A DNA stretch of 64,000 nucleotides from contig NZ_CP030048.1 in the NCBI RefSeq assembly GCF_015291665.1, positions 5,084,001-5,148,000 on the forward strand, written 5' to 3'. Numbering within the stretch: the stretch's first letter is position 1; each line of letters begins with the position of its first letter. The DNA comes from Bradyrhizobium sp. CCBAU 53338 (GTDB taxonomy: Bacteria; Pseudomonadota; Alphaproteobacteria; Rhizobiales; Xanthobacteraceae). Positions 44,033 to 54,050 of the stretch are shown here, in pieces. The position numbers and the translations under genes are program-made. The notes below the pieces were generated by a model. It was not told the origin of the DNA. It ran no database searches and worked only from the letters and a program-made list of their open reading frames with translations.

Positions 44033-45427
44033 TTACTTCACCTCCGCCAGCGCCGCGAGGATCCTTGCCCAGGAGCGGATGCCCTTCTGGAAGCTGCGCA
44101 GATCGTACTTCTCGTTCGGCGAGTGGATGTTGTCGTCGTCAAGGCCGAAGCCGACCAGCAGCGAGTCCAGCCCGAGCGTCCGCTTGAAGTCGGCGACGAT
44201 CGGGATCGAGGCGCCGGAGCCCATCAGTACGGTCTCCTTGCCCCACTCTTCGGTCAGCGCCTTGCGGGCGGCGGCCAGCGGCTTCATGTTCCAGTCGAGC
44301 GCAACGGCGGGCGCGGCGGAATGGTCGCCGAACTCCACCTTGCAGTCGCCGGGAAGTCGCGCCGTCACGTAGTCGCGGAAGGCCTTGCGGATCTTCTGCG
44401 GGTCCTGTCCCTCGACCAGGCGGAACGAGACCTTGGCGGACGCATGCGAGGGGATCACCGTCTTGGAGCCTTCGCCGATATAGCCGCCCCAGATGCCGTT
44501 GACGTCGCAGGTCGGGCGCGAGGAGGCCTGCTCGATCAAGAGCCGCCCCTTCTCGCCGGCCGGGATCGAGAGCCCGATCGGCTTCAAGAACATCTCAGGC
44601 GTCAGATTGAGCTTCTTCCACTGCTCCAGAATGTCGGGCGGCAGGTCTTTCACGCCGTCGTAGAAGCCGGGGATGGTGATGCGGTTGTCGTCGTCGAACA
44701 GACCGCCCAGAATTTTCGTCAGCACCCGGATCGGGTTCATCGCGCTGCCGCCGAACACGCCCGAATGCAAATCGCGATTGGCCGCCGTGATCTTCAGCTC
44801 TTCATAGAGCAGGCCGCGCAGCGACGTCGTGATCGCCGGCGTGTTGCGGTCCCACATGCCGGTGTCGCAGACCAGCACGTAGTCCGCCCTGAACTCGTCC
44901 TTGTTGGCCTCGATGAACGGCACGAAGTTCTTCGAGCCGACCTCCTCCTCGCCTTCGATCAGGAAGGTGACGTCGATCGGCAGCGAGCCCGTCACCGTCT
45001 TCCAGGCGCGGCAGGCCTCGACGAAGGTCATCACCTGGCCCTTGTCGTCCTCGGCGCCGCGCGCGACGATGATCTTGCGGCCGTCGGCATGGTCGGTCAC
45101 CACTGGCTCGAACGGCGGACGGTGCCAGAGGTCGAGCGGATCGACCGGCTGCACGTCGTAATGGCCATAGAAGATCACGTGCGGCCGTCCGCCCGCCCCC
45201 GTCTTGCCGACGATCGCGGGATGGCCGGCGGTCGGCCTCACCTCGGTCGCAACGCCGAGGCTGGCGATGTCCCCGGCGAGATGTTCGGCGGCCGCCCTGC
45301 AATCGCCGGCAAAGGCCGGATCCGCGGAGATCGACTTGATGCGCAGCAGCGAAAACAGCCTCTCCAGGCTGTTGTCGAAGTCCTTGTCGATGTGGTCGAG
45401 CACGGATTGAAGCTGCGCGTTGGCCAT
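44033..45427 (-). CDS. M20-family dipeptidase/metallopeptidase
   Basis: 464 residues. Zinc-ligand motifs of the M20 family are visible: FYGHYDVQP, ARGAEDDKGQ with the bridging Asp, LIEGEEEVGS with the general-base Glu pair, VCDTGMW, and HSPNEKYDL near the C-terminus. The dimerisation domain lies in the middle (RDLHSGVFGGSAMNP). It should cleave dipeptides or acylated amino acids in the cytoplasm. The ATG at 45427 (MANAQLQSV) is preferred to 45457. A glycosyltransferase gene lies 42 bp upstream on the same strand. Confidence 0.92.
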   Translation of the reverse strand: MANAQLQSVLDHIDKDFDNSLERLFSLLRIKSISADPAFAGDCRAAAEHLAGDIASLGVATEVRPTAGHPAIVGKTGAGGRPHVIFYGHYDVQPVDPLDLWHRPPFEPVVTDHADGRKIIVARGAEDDKGQVMTFVEACRAWKTVTGSLPIDVTFLIEGEEEVGSKNFVPFIEANKDEFRADYVLVCDTGMWDRNTPAITTSLRGLLYEELKITAANRDLHSGVFGGSAMNPIRVLTKILGGLFDDDNRITIPGFYDGVKDLPPDILEQWKKLNLTPEMFLKPIGLSIPAGEKGRLLIEQASSRPTCDVNGIWGGYIGEGSKTVIPSHASAKVSFRLVEGQDPQKIRKAFRDYVTARLPGDCKVEFGDHSAAPAVALDWNMKPLAAARKALTEEWGKETVLMGSGASIPIVADFKRTLGLDSLLVGFGLDDDNIHSPNEKYDLRSFQKGIRSWARILAALAEVK

Positions 45428-45469
45428 GGTCGCATTCCCTGACTTCTGGAGTCTCAAGATGGCTTGAGT

Positions 45470-46795
45470 TCAAGCTGCTTTGGCTTTTAACCCTGCCGGG
45501 GCGTCGGAGCTAGCCGCATCAGGCGGATGCCGGAGATGCCAGGCGAGGCAAACCGCCAGAACCGCCGTGGCGGCGAGGTTGTTGCCCCAGGCCTGAAAGG
45601 CGTTGGGAAATGGGGGCAGCGACAGCAGCATGAGAATGCCGGCCGCGGCGAGCGCAAGCCAGGTTCCCAACCGCACCCTCGGCCGCAGATCGAACGCGGC
45701 CCGATGCATCAGCACCGTGAACGGCAGGAACAGCCACATGAAGTAGTATTGTCGCGCCAGCGGCGAGGCCACCGTCATCAGGCAGAACAGGATGCCGAGC
45801 TCCTCGGCATCCGAGTGCGCCGTTCGCCGCCGCCGTGACGGCATGACCGCAACGAAGCCAAGTCCCAGCAGAACCGATACCGCGACCACGATCCAGTTCG
45901 CCGTCCTGTAGCCGACGTCGATGACATTCATGGTCCGCACGGGCTTGGCGGGATCATCCAGATTGTAGTTGATCGGCCGCACCAGCCGGTGCGTCACCGC
46001 GATGATGGACTGGTTGACCCATGACCAGTTCTGCTCGTCACGCTGGCCGAACCCCTTTTCCGAGCTCGAAGCGACCATGCCCTGGTACCAGGTGTTGAGC
46101 TCGGCGGCATTGCGCTCGAAGCCGCGGATCGGCGCCGGCACGACAAAGAGCAGGATGCAGGTGAAGGCGATCATCCCGATGACTGCGGCCCACTGCCGGC
46201 GCCAGACGAGATAAGGCAGCACCGCTACCGGAAACATCTTGATGCCGGTGGCGAGCGCGAACATGAAGCCGGCAAGCCAGGGCCGATTATGCTGCAGGCT
46301 CCAGAAGCCGTAGAGCATCATCGCCAGCAGCAGCAGGTTCGGCTGACCGAGATCGAACATGTCGAACACGAAGGTCACGGTGGCGAACGCCGGCAACGCT
46401 TCGAGCCATGGCCCGGGCTTTCGATCCGAGCCGGTCATCGCGTTGGAGAGGATGCCCGTGTACCACCACGCCACCGCGTTCAGGACTGACAGCACGAGAT
46501 AAAGCGGGATCTTGCCGAACCAGCTCGGGATCGCGAGCAGGATCGCCGGCAGCGGCGGGTAGATATAGGCAAACAGCTCGGTGATTTTTGGGTAGAGCGG
46601 GCCACCATGCAGCACCTGCTGCCCGGCCCAGAACCACAGCGCGTAGTCCTTGGTCTTGCCGTGGCCGAAGATCTCGGGACCAAGGACATCGGCGGTGAGG
46701 ATGACGCAACAAAACAGGAAAAGCAGATCGAGCGGCGCGCGCAGGGACGGCAGGCGCAATGCGCGATGTTCATCTGAGGGCTTCGAGAGTGTCAC
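45470..46795 (-). CDS. Polytopic GT87/DUF2029-like glycosyltransferase
   Basis: 441 residues with about 10 membrane helices. An early loop carries KDYALWFWAGQQVLHGGPLYP, the expected acidic site and conserved context of GT87 (alpha-mannosyltransferase-like) enzymes. Further conserved parts are YIYPPLPAIL, FDLGQPNLLLLAM and ATGIKMFPV. It probably uses a polyprenyl-phosphate sugar donor on the periplasmic side. The GTG start at 46795 fits the N-terminus. The product is unknown; the nearby GT39-like gene is on the other strand. Confidence 0.85.
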   Translation of the reverse strand: MTLSKPSDEHRALRLPSLRAPLDLLFLFCCVILTADVLGPEIFGHGKTKDYALWFWAGQQVLHGGPLYPKITELFAYIYPPLPAILLAIPSWFGKIPLYLVLSVLNAVAWWYTGILSNAMTGSDRKPGPWLEALPAFATVTFVFDMFDLGQPNLLLLAMMLYGFWSLQHNRPWLAGFMFALATGIKMFPVAVLPYLVWRRQWAAVIGMIAFTCILLFVVPAPIRGFERNAAELNTWYQGMVASSSEKGFGQRDEQNWSWVNQSIIAVTHRLVRPINYNLDDPAKPVRTMNVIDVGYRTANWIVVAVSVLLGLGFVAVMPSRRRRTAHSDAEELGILFCLMTVASPLARQYYFMWLFLPFTVLMHRAAFDLRPRVRLGTWLALAAAGILMLLSLPPFPNAFQAWGNNLAATAVLAVCLAWHLRHPPDAASSDAPAGLKAKAA

Positions 46796-46936
46796 ATCAT
46801 GTCCAGTCGGAAACAGACAGCACGTAGCAGACCGACGGAAGCTTGGAGAGTCCCCCTGACCCGAATTTGTGCCTGTCCCGGTACCGGTCGCGGTGCCCCT
46901 GGCCGAGGATGAATTGCCCCAAATGGGGCTGGCTGC

Positions 46937-48559
46937 CTACCTTCGCAGCAATCCGCCGAGCGCACCACGGACGAGCGCGCGGCCGACCGAGCCGCCGAGC
47001 TGGCCGCCGACCGATTTGCCGAGATCGGCGACGACGCCGCCGACCACCTTGTCGGTGACCGTACGCGTGACGTCGCGCGCGATGCGCTGTCCCGTCGTCA
47101 GCCGGTTGCGCCCGGTATTGGTGCCGAAGATGGTGCCGACCATCGAGCCGATCTGACCGAGGATACCGCCGCCGCTCGCCCCCGCCTGGCCGTCGGCCGT
47201 CACAGCGGTGCCGGCAATGCGCTTCTGAAGGATTTCATAGGCGGACTCGGAATCAACAGCGGTGTCGTATTTGCCCTTCACGGGGCTCGCATCCATGATC
47301 GCCTTGCGCTCCTCAGGAGTGATCGACCCGATGCGGGCCGAAGGCGGGCGGATCAGCACACGCTCGACCATCGCCGGCGTGCCGTTGCCTTCGAGGAACG
47401 ACACCAGCGCCTCGCCCTTGCCGAGCTCCATGATCACCTTGGTCGTGTCGAGCTTCGGGTTGGGCCGAAAGGTCTGGGCGGCGGCTGCGACCGCCTTCTG
47501 GTCCCGCGGGGTGAAGGCGCGCAACGCGTGCTGCACCCGGTTGCCCATCTGCCCGAGCACGCGGTCGGGCACGTCGATCGGATTCTGCGTGACGAAATAG
47601 ACGCCGACGCCCTTGGAGCGGATCAGGCGGACCACCTGCTCGATCTTGTCCATCAGCGCCTTCGGCGCGTCGTTGAACAACAGATGCGCCTCGTCGAAGA
47701 AGAACACCAGCTTGGGCTTGGGCAGGTCGCCGGCCTCGGGCAATTCCTCGAACAGCTCCGACAGCATCCACAGCAGGAATGTCGCGTAAAGCCGTGGACT
47801 CTGCATCAGCTTGTCGGCGACGAGGATATTGATCATGCCGCGGCCGTCGCGGTCGGTCTTCATGAAGTCCTTCAGGGTCAGCGCCGGCTCGCCGAAGAAT
47901 TTGGTGCCGCCCTGGTTCTCCAGCACCAGGAGCTGGCGCTGGATGGTGCCGACGGTGGCCTTGGTGACGTTGCCAAAACCCTGGGCGGCCTTGCGGATCG
48001 GCGCGAGCGGATCTTCCTCCGCGTCCGGCCCCTTCTTGCCGCTATCGGGCACGATGGCATCGAGCAATGCCCTCAGATCCTTCATGTCGATCAACGCAAG
48101 GCCGTTGTCGTCGGCCACGCGGAAGGCGACGTTGAGCACGCCCTCCTGTACGTCGTTGAGATCGAGCATGCGCGACAGCAACAGCGGCCCCATTTCGGTG
48201 ACGGTCGCCCGCACCGGGTGGCCCTGCTCGCCGAACACGTCCCAGAACACCGTCGAGAACTGGTCGGGCTCGAAATTCAGCCCGATCTCGGTAGCGCGCT
48301 TGATGATGAAATCCTTTGCTTCCCCGACCTCGGAAATGCCGGAGAGATCGCCTTTGATGTCGGCGGCGAACACCGGAACACCGGCCCGCGCAAATCCTTC
48401 CGCCATCACTTGCAGCGTGACCGTCTTGCCGGTACCGGTCGCTCCGGTGACAAGGCCGTGACGATTGGCGAGCGCCAGCGTCAGCCAGGCCAGCTCGTCT
48501 CCCTTGCCGACGAAGATCTTGTCGTCGGTATCGCCGAGCTTGTTGTCCTGCGCCGTCAT
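46937..48559 (-). CDS. HerA-like ATPase (DUF853/YjgR type)
   Basis: 540 residues. Walker A is [13 protein letters not shown] and Walker B is [12 protein letters not shown]. Both belong to the HerA/FtsK superfamily, along with the arginine-finger-like region [11 protein letters not shown]. The N-terminus [21 protein letters not shown] matches the DUF853 type. The C-terminal 60 residues are Gly-rich ([19 protein letters not shown]). I chose the ATG at 48559 over the longer frame because it begins MTAQDNKLG. Orphan HerA-like ATPases may act in DNA repair or protein translocation. No NurA partner is nearby. Confidence 0.88.
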   Translation of the reverse strand: MTAQDNKLGDTDDKIFVGKGDELAWLTLALANRHGLVTGATGTGKTVTLQVMAEGFARAGVPVFAADIKGDLSGISEVGEAKDFIIKRATEIGLNFEPDQFSTVFWDVFGEQGHPVRATVTEMGPLLLSRMLDLNDVQEGVLNVAFRVADDNGLALIDMKDLRALLDAIVPDSGKKGPDAEEDPLAPIRKAAQGFGNVTKATVGTIQRQLLVLENQGGTKFFGEPALTLKDFMKTDRDGRGMINILVADKLMQSPRLYATFLLWMLSELFEELPEAGDLPKPKLVFFFDEAHLLFNDAPKALMDKIEQVVRLIRSKGVGVYFVTQNPIDVPDRVLGQMGNRVQHALRAFTPRDQKAVAAAAQTFRPNPKLDTTKVIMELGKGEALVSFLEGNGTPAMVERVLIRPPSARIGSITPEERKAIMDASPVKGKYDTAVDSESAYEILQKRIAGTAVTADGQAGASGGGILGQIGSMVGTIFGTNTGRNRLTTGQRIARDVTRTVTDKVVGGVVADLGKSVGGQLGGSVGRALVRGALGGLLRR

Positions 48560-48908
48560 CACACTCTCTATCTCTTTAGTTGGTTTCGCGTATTGAAACT
48601 CAAGCCGATCAGTTCCGTAGTTTAACGCATGTCGCAAGCCGATTGAAACCGTGCAAGACACCCTCGACATGCGACATTGTCGGAGGATGAGCGCGCGGCA
48701 TCCGCCAAAAGTCGGACGCGCGCATTCGCACCGCGGCAATTTCTGATGAATTTTTTCTCCGCTCTTGCATCGCTGCAACACTTTACGCGTCTTCGAGAAT
48801 GAATCGGAACGCCGCGTGCGTTCATCGCTTGTATTTCACATCGCACCGGCTCAAGATCATTTTTCGGAATAATACTCCGGCATGCAACCGGCTGAGGGGC
48901 GGGTCAAT
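48560..48908. other. Intergenic region, 349 bp, divergent promoters expected
   Basis: It lies between the HerA-like gene and the DUF2267 gene. It includes an AT-rich stretch (TGATGAATTTTTTCTCC, about 48746-48762) in a GC-rich setting. No coding frame, tRNA or convincing hairpin was recognised. A small RNA cannot be excluded. Confidence 0.4.
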
Positions 48909-49274
48909 ATGGACGAGCTGATCGGGCGGCTGGCGACAAACGCCAGCATAGATGGTGCTGTCGCTGAAAAGACCGTCGGCATTATCCTGGGCTTCCTTCG
49001 CAGCGAAGGTCCCTCCGACAGCGTGCAGGCCCTGATCGACCAGATCCCCGGTGCAGAAGGCGCGATCGAAGCATCCAGGAGCGGCGGCGGACTGTCGCGG
49101 CTGATGGGCGGCGGGCTGATGGCCGTCGGCACACGCCTGATGGGCCTCGGGCTTGGCATGTCCGACATCCAGAACGTGGCCCGTGAACTTTTCCGCTACG
49201 GTCGAGACAAAATCGGAGCGGATCAGATGGGCAAGATCATCGCGGGCACGCCGGGCCTCAGCCAGTTCGCTTGA
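48909..49274 (+). CDS. DUF2267-like protein
   Basis: 121 residues from the ATG at 48909 (MDELIGRLATNASID). Two helical halves flank a Gly-rich middle (GGGLSRLMGGGLMAVGTRLMG), and the end is DQMGKIIAGTPGLSQFA. It resembles DUF2267/DUF2780-like bacterial proteins. The function is unknown. The DUF4332 gene starts 27 bp downstream on the same strand. Confidence 0.7.
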   Translation: MDELIGRLATNASIDGAVAEKTVGIILGFLRSEGPSDSVQALIDQIPGAEGAIEASRSGGGLSRLMGGGLMAVGTRLMGLGLGMSDIQNVARELFRYGRDKIGADQMGKIIAGTPGLSQFA

Positions 49275-49300
49275 AGCCGTCGCATTTCATACCGAGTATC

Positions 49301-49708
49301 ATGACATATCCGATCTCCGAGATTGAGAGCCTGCCGGCCTTTGCCGCCAACAAGCTGAAGGCGCACGGCATCCGCACCACCGACGCGCTGCTGGAAGCCG
49401 CGAGCACGGCCAAGGGCCGCAAGGCGCTCTCGGCCAAGACCGGCATCAGCGAGCAGCTGCTGCTGGAGTGGGCCAACGTCTCCGACTACATGCGCATTCC
49501 CGGCATGGGCCGGGCCAAGGTCGGCCTGGTCCGCGCCGCCGGCGTCACCACCGTGCGCGAGCTCGCCTTTCGGAATCCGGCCAGGTTGGCGCAGAGCATG
49601 CGCGAGGCCAACGACCGGAAGAAGCTCGTCCGTATCCTTCCTTCCGAGAAGTCGGTTGGCGACATCATCGCCAAGGCCAAGAAGCTGCCGCCGAAGATTA
49701 CGTACTAG
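49301..49708 (+). CDS. DUF4332 family helix-hairpin-helix protein
   Basis: 135 residues. Two helix-hairpin-helix-like repeats are visible: ANKLKAHGIRTTDALLEAA and MRIPGMGRAKVGLVRAAGVTTVRELA, as in DUF4332. The C-terminus is Lys-rich. This suggests DNA or nucleotide-related binding, though no role is proven. The ATG at 49301 (MTYPISEIE) is preferred to a TTG at 49271. Confidence 0.82.
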   Translation: MTYPISEIESLPAFAANKLKAHGIRTTDALLEAASTAKGRKALSAKTGISEQLLLEWANVSDYMRIPGMGRAKVGLVRAAGVTTVRELAFRNPARLAQSMREANDRKKLVRILPSEKSVGDIIAKAKKLPPKITY

Positions 49709-49750
49709 GTCTCTTTCGGCATACGATCTGCAGCGTTGGCTTTCGGTGTC

Positions 49751-49840
49751 ATACCCCGCGAAAGCGGGGTATCCAGTGCGCCGCAGTTCCTCCGCATCAC
49801 GGCACGGCCTCGGAGTACTGGATTGCCCGCCTTCGCGGGC
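49751..49840. repeat. Composite palindromic (REP/BIME-like) element
   Basis: ATACCCCGC-GAAA-GCGGGGTAT (49751-49772) is a perfect hairpin with a GAAA loop. ATCCAGT (49771-49777) pairs with ACTGGAT (49817-49823), and GCCCGC-CTTC-GCGGGC lies at 49825-49840. Two hairpins thus bracket a larger stem, as in dispersed extragenic repeats. It lies between the DUF4332 and folP genes. Confidence 0.7.
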
Positions 49841-49894
49841 AATGGCAGGAGGGTGGTCTTGACTCCCCCTGCCCGACCGCGCAAAGCCACGCGC

Positions 49895-50755
49895 ATGAAT
49901 GCTTCGCCCTCCCCATCCGTCCAACAGGCCGGCTCGGCCGGGCCTGATGCGCTGCGGACGCTCGTGGGCCGGCCGCTCCCGGCGGTGATGGGCGTGCTCA
50001 ACATCACCCCGGACTCCTTCTCCGACGGCGGCGACTTCATCGCGCCGGACCAGGCGCTTGCGCGGGCGCGGGCGATGATCGATGCCGGCGTCGACATCAT
50101 CGATATCGGCGCCGAGTCTACCCGGCCCTACAAGGGCGCCCAGCCGGTCACGGCCGCGGATGAACTGGCCCGGCTGAAGCCGGTGCTGGCTGATATCGTG
50201 GCGCTCGGCGTGCCTGTTTCGATCGACAGCATGAAGGCGGAGGTCGTGGCCTTCGCGCTCGCCGAGGGTGCCGCCATTGCCAACGACGTCTGGGGCCTGC
50301 AGCGCGACGCCGGCATGGCGCCGCTGGTCGCCGCCAAAGGCGTCCCCGTCATCGTCATGCACAATCGTGACAGCGTCGACTCCGCCATCGACATCGTCGC
50401 CGACATGAAGGCGTTCTTCATGCGCTCGCTCGACATCGCTGCCAAGGCCGGTATCGCACGCGACAAGGTCGTGCTCGATCCCGGCATCGGCTTCGGCAAG
50501 ACCGCCGAGCAGAGCATGATCGCGCTGGCGCGCTTGCGCGAGCTCGACATGTTCGGCCTGCCAATCCTCGTTGGTGCCTCGCGAAAACGCTTCATCGCCT
50601 CGGTGTCGCCGTCGGAGCCGAAAGAGCGGCTCGCCGGCTCTATCGCCGCGCATCTGATCGCCGCGCAGAAGGGCGCCAAGATCATCCGGACCCATGACGT
50701 CGCCGAGACCTTGCAGGCCCTGCGAGTCGCAAACGCAATCGAGAGCAAGCAATGA
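49895..50755 (+). CDS. folP: Dihydropteroate synthase
   Basis: 286 residues. It condenses 6-hydroxymethyl-dihydropterin pyrophosphate with para-aminobenzoate. Signatures are VMGVLNITPDSFSDGG, DIGAESTRP, the LDPGIGFGK loop and GASRKRF. I chose the ATG at 49895 (MNASPSP); the open frame upstream would read through the REP-like element. It begins a folP-folB-folK operon and overlaps folB in ATGA. Confidence 0.95.
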   Translation: MNASPSPSVQQAGSAGPDALRTLVGRPLPAVMGVLNITPDSFSDGGDFIAPDQALARARAMIDAGVDIIDIGAESTRPYKGAQPVTAADELARLKPVLADIVALGVPVSIDSMKAEVVAFALAEGAAIANDVWGLQRDAGMAPLVAAKGVPVIVMHNRDSVDSAIDIVADMKAFFMRSLDIAAKAGIARDKVVLDPGIGFGKTAEQSMIALARLRELDMFGLPILVGASRKRFIASVSPSEPKERLAGSIAAHLIAAQKGAKIIRTHDVAETLQALRVANAIESKQ

Positions 50756-51120
50756 CAGATACGATCTTCGTCACCGGCCTGTCGATCCACGCCCGCCATG
50801 GCGTGATGGATCACGAAACCGAAGTCGGCCAGCGCTTCGTGATCGACCTCGAACTCTACACCGATTTGTCGGGGCCTGCGCGCAGCGACCGGCTCTCCGA
50901 TACGGTCTCGTATGCCGAAGTCGTGGCAACCACCACGGCGGCGTTCAAGAACACCAATTACAAGCTGCTCGAGGGCGCGGCGGGCGCGGTCGCCGACGCC
51001 ATCCTGTCGCACTTCCCGCGCATCCGCGCCGTGAAGATCACCGTGCACAAGCCGCATGCGCCGATCGCGGCGATCTTCGACGATGTCGGCATCATGCTGA
51101 CGCGCTCGCGGCATCCCTGA
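50752..51120 (+). CDS. folB: Dihydroneopterin aldolase
   Basis: 122 residues. It converts dihydroneopterin to 6-hydroxymethyl-dihydropterin. Visible signatures are LSIHARHGVMDHETEVGQRFVID, the YAEVV segment and LLEGAAGAVADAIL, with a Lys in VKITVHKPHAPI. It starts in the ATGA overlap with folP, and its stop is one base before folK. Confidence 0.94.
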   Translation: MTDTIFVTGLSIHARHGVMDHETEVGQRFVIDLELYTDLSGPARSDRLSDTVSYAEVVATTTAAFKNTNYKLLEGAAGAVADAILSHFPRIRAVKITVHKPHAPIAAIFDDVGIMLTRSRHP

Positions 51121-51121
51121 T

Positions 51122-51613
51122 ATGGCGAGCGTGCTGATCGCCCTCGGCGGCAATGTCGGCGATGTCCGCGCGACATTCAAAAAGGCGATCGCCCATGTCT
51201 GCGGCATGGCGCAGGGCGCATTGGTCGCACGCTCGTCGGACTACACCACGCCGCCCTGGGGCGACGAGGACCAGGATCCCTTCATCAACGCCTGCGCCGA
51301 GATCGAGACCGACCTCGATCCGCACGCGCTGTTGTTCGTCATGCAGAAAGTCGAGCAGAAATTCGGCCGCACGCGCAACAAGGACCGGCGCTGGGGCCCG
51401 CGCACGCTCGATCTCGACATGATCGCCTATGACGATGTGTCGATGAACAAGCCCGATCTGACCCTGCCGCATCCGCACCTGTTCGAGCGGGCGTTCGTGC
51501 TGGTGCCGCTCAACGAAATCGCGCCGGATCGCGTGATATCGGGCATTCGTGTGCGTGACGGGCTCGCCAGCGTCTCAACGCAAGGCATTGAGCGGCTTCC
51601 GGATACCGGTTAA
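51122..51613 (+). CDS. folK: 2-amino-4-hydroxy-6-hydroxymethyldihydropteridine pyrophosphokinase
   Basis: 163 residues. It pyrophosphorylates hydroxymethyl-dihydropterin. Signatures are LIALGGNVGD at the N-terminus, DPFINACAEIET, RRWGPRTLDLDMIAYDD with the ATP-binding and metal Asp residues, and LPHPHLFERAFVLVPL. It is third in the folate operon, immediately downstream of folB. The gene order folP-folB-folK is usual in this group. Confidence 0.95.
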   Translation: MASVLIALGGNVGDVRATFKKAIAHVCGMAQGALVARSSDYTTPPWGDEDQDPFINACAEIETDLDPHALLFVMQKVEQKFGRTRNKDRRWGPRTLDLDMIAYDDVSMNKPDLTLPHPHLFERAFVLVPLNEIAPDRVISGIRVRDGLASVSTQGIERLPDTG

Positions 51614-51694
51614 CCAAAAACAACCGTTTGCAGGGACGGTCCGCCGTGGCAATTTCGCCTGCGAATGTCGAGATTTTCGGGAGCCCTTGGCCGT

Positions 51695-53566
51695 ATGACC
51701 TCCGTGACTGACGATCTGCCGCTGGCGGCCGATTTTCCCAAGGCGACGGACGCGGACTGGCGCAAGCTGGTTGATGGCGTGCTGAAAGGCGCGCCGTTCG
51801 AGAAGCTGATCGGCAGGACCTATGACGGTCTCAAGATCGAGCCGCTCTATCCACGCGCCAAGGGGGCTGCGCTGGTGGCGGGACGGTCTGCCGCCGCGCC
51901 GTGGCAGATCATGCAACGGATCGACCATCCCGATGCGGTGGCCGCGAATGCGCAGGCGCTCACTGACCTCGAGAATGGCGCGACGGGACTCTCGCTGGTG
52001 TTCGCCAGCGGCAATGGTAGTCACGGTTTCGGCCTGGAACCGACGGCCGACGCGGTTGCAAAGGTGTTGAAGGACGTTCATCTCGATGCCGGTATCGGTA
52101 TCGAGCTTCAGGTCGGTCAGGAATCGCGGATGGCCGCGATCCACGTCGCGGAATACGTGAAGAGCAACGGCATCGATCCCGCGGCCTGCGACATCCGCTT
52201 CGGGCTCGATCCGCTCGCGGCCTGCGCCGTGTGGGGCTCCAGCCCCTACAACTGGGAGGAGATCGTTCCCGCCGTCACAGGCGGGATCAAAGGCCTCGCC
52301 GCGCTAGGCTTCAAGGGGCCGTTTGCCTCTGCCGACGGGCGCGTGATCCATGATGCCGGCGGCTCCGAGGTGCAGGAGCTGGCCTTCGCGCTCGCCTGCG
52401 GCGTCGCCCATCTGCGCGCGATCGAATCGGCCGGCGTTCCGCTGGAAGCCGCGCAAGGCATGGTCTATGCGCGGCTTGCCGCTGATGCCGATCAGTTCTT
52501 GACCATGGCAAAGTTTCGCGCGCTGCGATTGTTGTGGGCACGCGTCGAGGCTGCGTGCGGGCTGGCACCAAAACCGCTGTTCATTGCCGCCGATACCGCC
52601 TGGCGCATGCTGACGCAGCGCGATCCCTACGTGAACATGCTGCGCGCGACCATGGCGACGTTCGCAGCCGGGCTCGCCGGCGCCAATGCGATCACCGTGC
52701 TGCCGCACACGCTGGCGCTCGGCCTGCCCGATCCATTCGCGCGGCGCATTGCGCGGAACACGCAGCTTCTGCTGCTGGACGAGAGCAACCTCGCCAAGGT
52801 CAGCGATCCCGCGGCCGGCTCCGGCGGCATCGAGACGCTGACGGCGCAGCTCTGTGAAGCAGCGTGGGCGTTGTTCCAGGAGAGCGAGAAAGCCGGCGGT
52901 GCCTTCGCAGCACTTCAACAGGGCCTGTTCCAGGGTAGGGTCGCAGCCGCACGAAAGGCGCGCGATGCCAGCATCGCAAAGCGCCGTGACGTGCTGACCG
53001 GCGCGAGCGAGTTTCCGAACCTGCATGAGAATGAGGTGACGGTGCTGAAGGCAACGCCCGTCGCGCTGCCCCCCTATGGCGAAGCCAAATACAAGTTCGA
53101 CGCCCTCGTCCCGATCCGGCTTGCGCAACCGTTCGAGGCGCTGCGCGACAAATCCGATGCGGCACTGAAAGTGAGCGGCAAGCGGCCGAGCGTGTTCCTG
53201 GCCAATCTCGGCACGCCCGCGGACTTCACCGCGCGCGCGACCTTCGCCAAGAGCTTCTTCGAGACAGGCGGCATTCAGGCCCTCGACAGCGAAGGTTTTG
53301 CCGATCCGGCCAGACTGGCAGCCGCCTTCAGGGCTTCCGGCGCGGCGCTTGTCTGCCTTTGTTCCAGCGACAAGGTCTATGCGGAACACGCCGAAGCCGC
53401 GGCGAAGGCCCTGCAAACGGCGGGGGCGCGACATATCTATCTGGCAGGCCGTCCGGCTGAAGCCGAGGCGACATTACGTGCGGCCGGCGTCACGGGCTTC
53501 GTCTTCGCCGGTGTTGACGCGCTCGCCACGCTGCAAGACGCTTATGTGCGGATGGAACAGGCATGA
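51695..53566 (+). CDS. mutA: Methylmalonyl-CoA mutase small (beta) subunit
   Basis: 623 residues, the size of the non-catalytic subunit of heterodimeric methylmalonyl-CoA mutase. The TIM-barrel half shows IMQRIDHPD, GSEVQELAFALACGVAHLRA and RMLTQRDPYVNMLRATMATFAAGLAGANAI. The C-terminal Rossmann-like half lacks the cobalamin motif DxHxxG. The ATG at 51695 (MTSVTDD) is preferred to an upstream start at 51665. The stop overlaps a GFA-family gene (ATGA), and the catalytic subunit gene follows that. Confidence 0.92.
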   Translation: MTSVTDDLPLAADFPKATDADWRKLVDGVLKGAPFEKLIGRTYDGLKIEPLYPRAKGAALVAGRSAAAPWQIMQRIDHPDAVAANAQALTDLENGATGLSLVFASGNGSHGFGLEPTADAVAKVLKDVHLDAGIGIELQVGQESRMAAIHVAEYVKSNGIDPAACDIRFGLDPLAACAVWGSSPYNWEEIVPAVTGGIKGLAALGFKGPFASADGRVIHDAGGSEVQELAFALACGVAHLRAIESAGVPLEAAQGMVYARLAADADQFLTMAKFRALRLLWARVEAACGLAPKPLFIAADTAWRMLTQRDPYVNMLRATMATFAAGLAGANAITVLPHTLALGLPDPFARRIARNTQLLLLDESNLAKVSDPAAGSGGIETLTAQLCEAAWALFQESEKAGGAFAALQQGLFQGRVAAARKARDASIAKRRDVLTGASEFPNLHENEVTVLKATPVALPPYGEAKYKFDALVPIRLAQPFEALRDKSDAALKVSGKRPSVFLANLGTPADFTARATFAKSFFETGGIQALDSEGFADPARLAAAFRASGAALVCLCSSDKVYAEHAEAAAKALQTAGARHIYLAGRPAEAEATLRAAGVTGFVFAGVDALATLQDAYVRMEQA

Positions 53567-54027
53567 CCGACGCCAGCAAACCCGTTCTCACCGGCGGCTG
53601 CCAATGTGGCGCGGTGCGCTTTGCGATCTCGGCGACGCCGAACCGGGTGTCGATCTGCCACTGCCGGATGTGCCAGAAGGCGAGCGGCGCGCCGTTCGCT
53701 TCCTTCGCCGATGTCAACCGCACGGATTTTGCATGGACCAAGGGGCAGCCGTCGTTCTTCCGCTCGTCCACGATCGCCGACCGCGGCTACTGCGCCGCCT
53801 GCGGCACGCCGCTGAGCTTCGGCCGCATCAATGGTGACCGGATCGAGATCATGACCGGCGCCTTCGACCGGCCCGATCGGTTGGTGCCGACGCGGCAGTA
53901 CGGAACGGAATCCCGCCTCGGCTGGGTCGTTGGCATTTCGAACCTGCCGAGCCAGACCACGCAGCAGAATTACGGACCGGAGAAGATGGCGACCATCGTC
54001 AGCCATCAGCATCCGGACCACGATTGA
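53563..54027 (+). CDS. GFA-family (glutathione-dependent formaldehyde-activating enzyme-like) protein
   Basis: 154 residues of the GFA fold. Zinc-type cysteines are visible in [22 protein letters not shown] and [12 protein letters not shown]. The archetype speeds formation of S-hydroxymethyl-glutathione, but many homologues have other or no known roles. It begins in an ATGA overlap with mutA and ends inside the leader of the large mutase subunit gene, so it is embedded in the mutase operon. A link to propionyl-CoA or one-carbon metabolism is only suggested by position. Confidence 0.88.
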   Translation: MTDASKPVLTGGCQCGAVRFAISATPNRVSICHCRMCQKASGAPFASFADVNRTDFAWTKGQPSFFRSSTIADRGYCAACGTPLSFGRINGDRIEIMTGAFDRPDRLVPTRQYGTESRLGWVVGISNLPSQTTQQNYGPEKMATIVSHQHPDHD

Positions 54028-54050
54028 GCGTCCATGATATGGTTGAAGCC

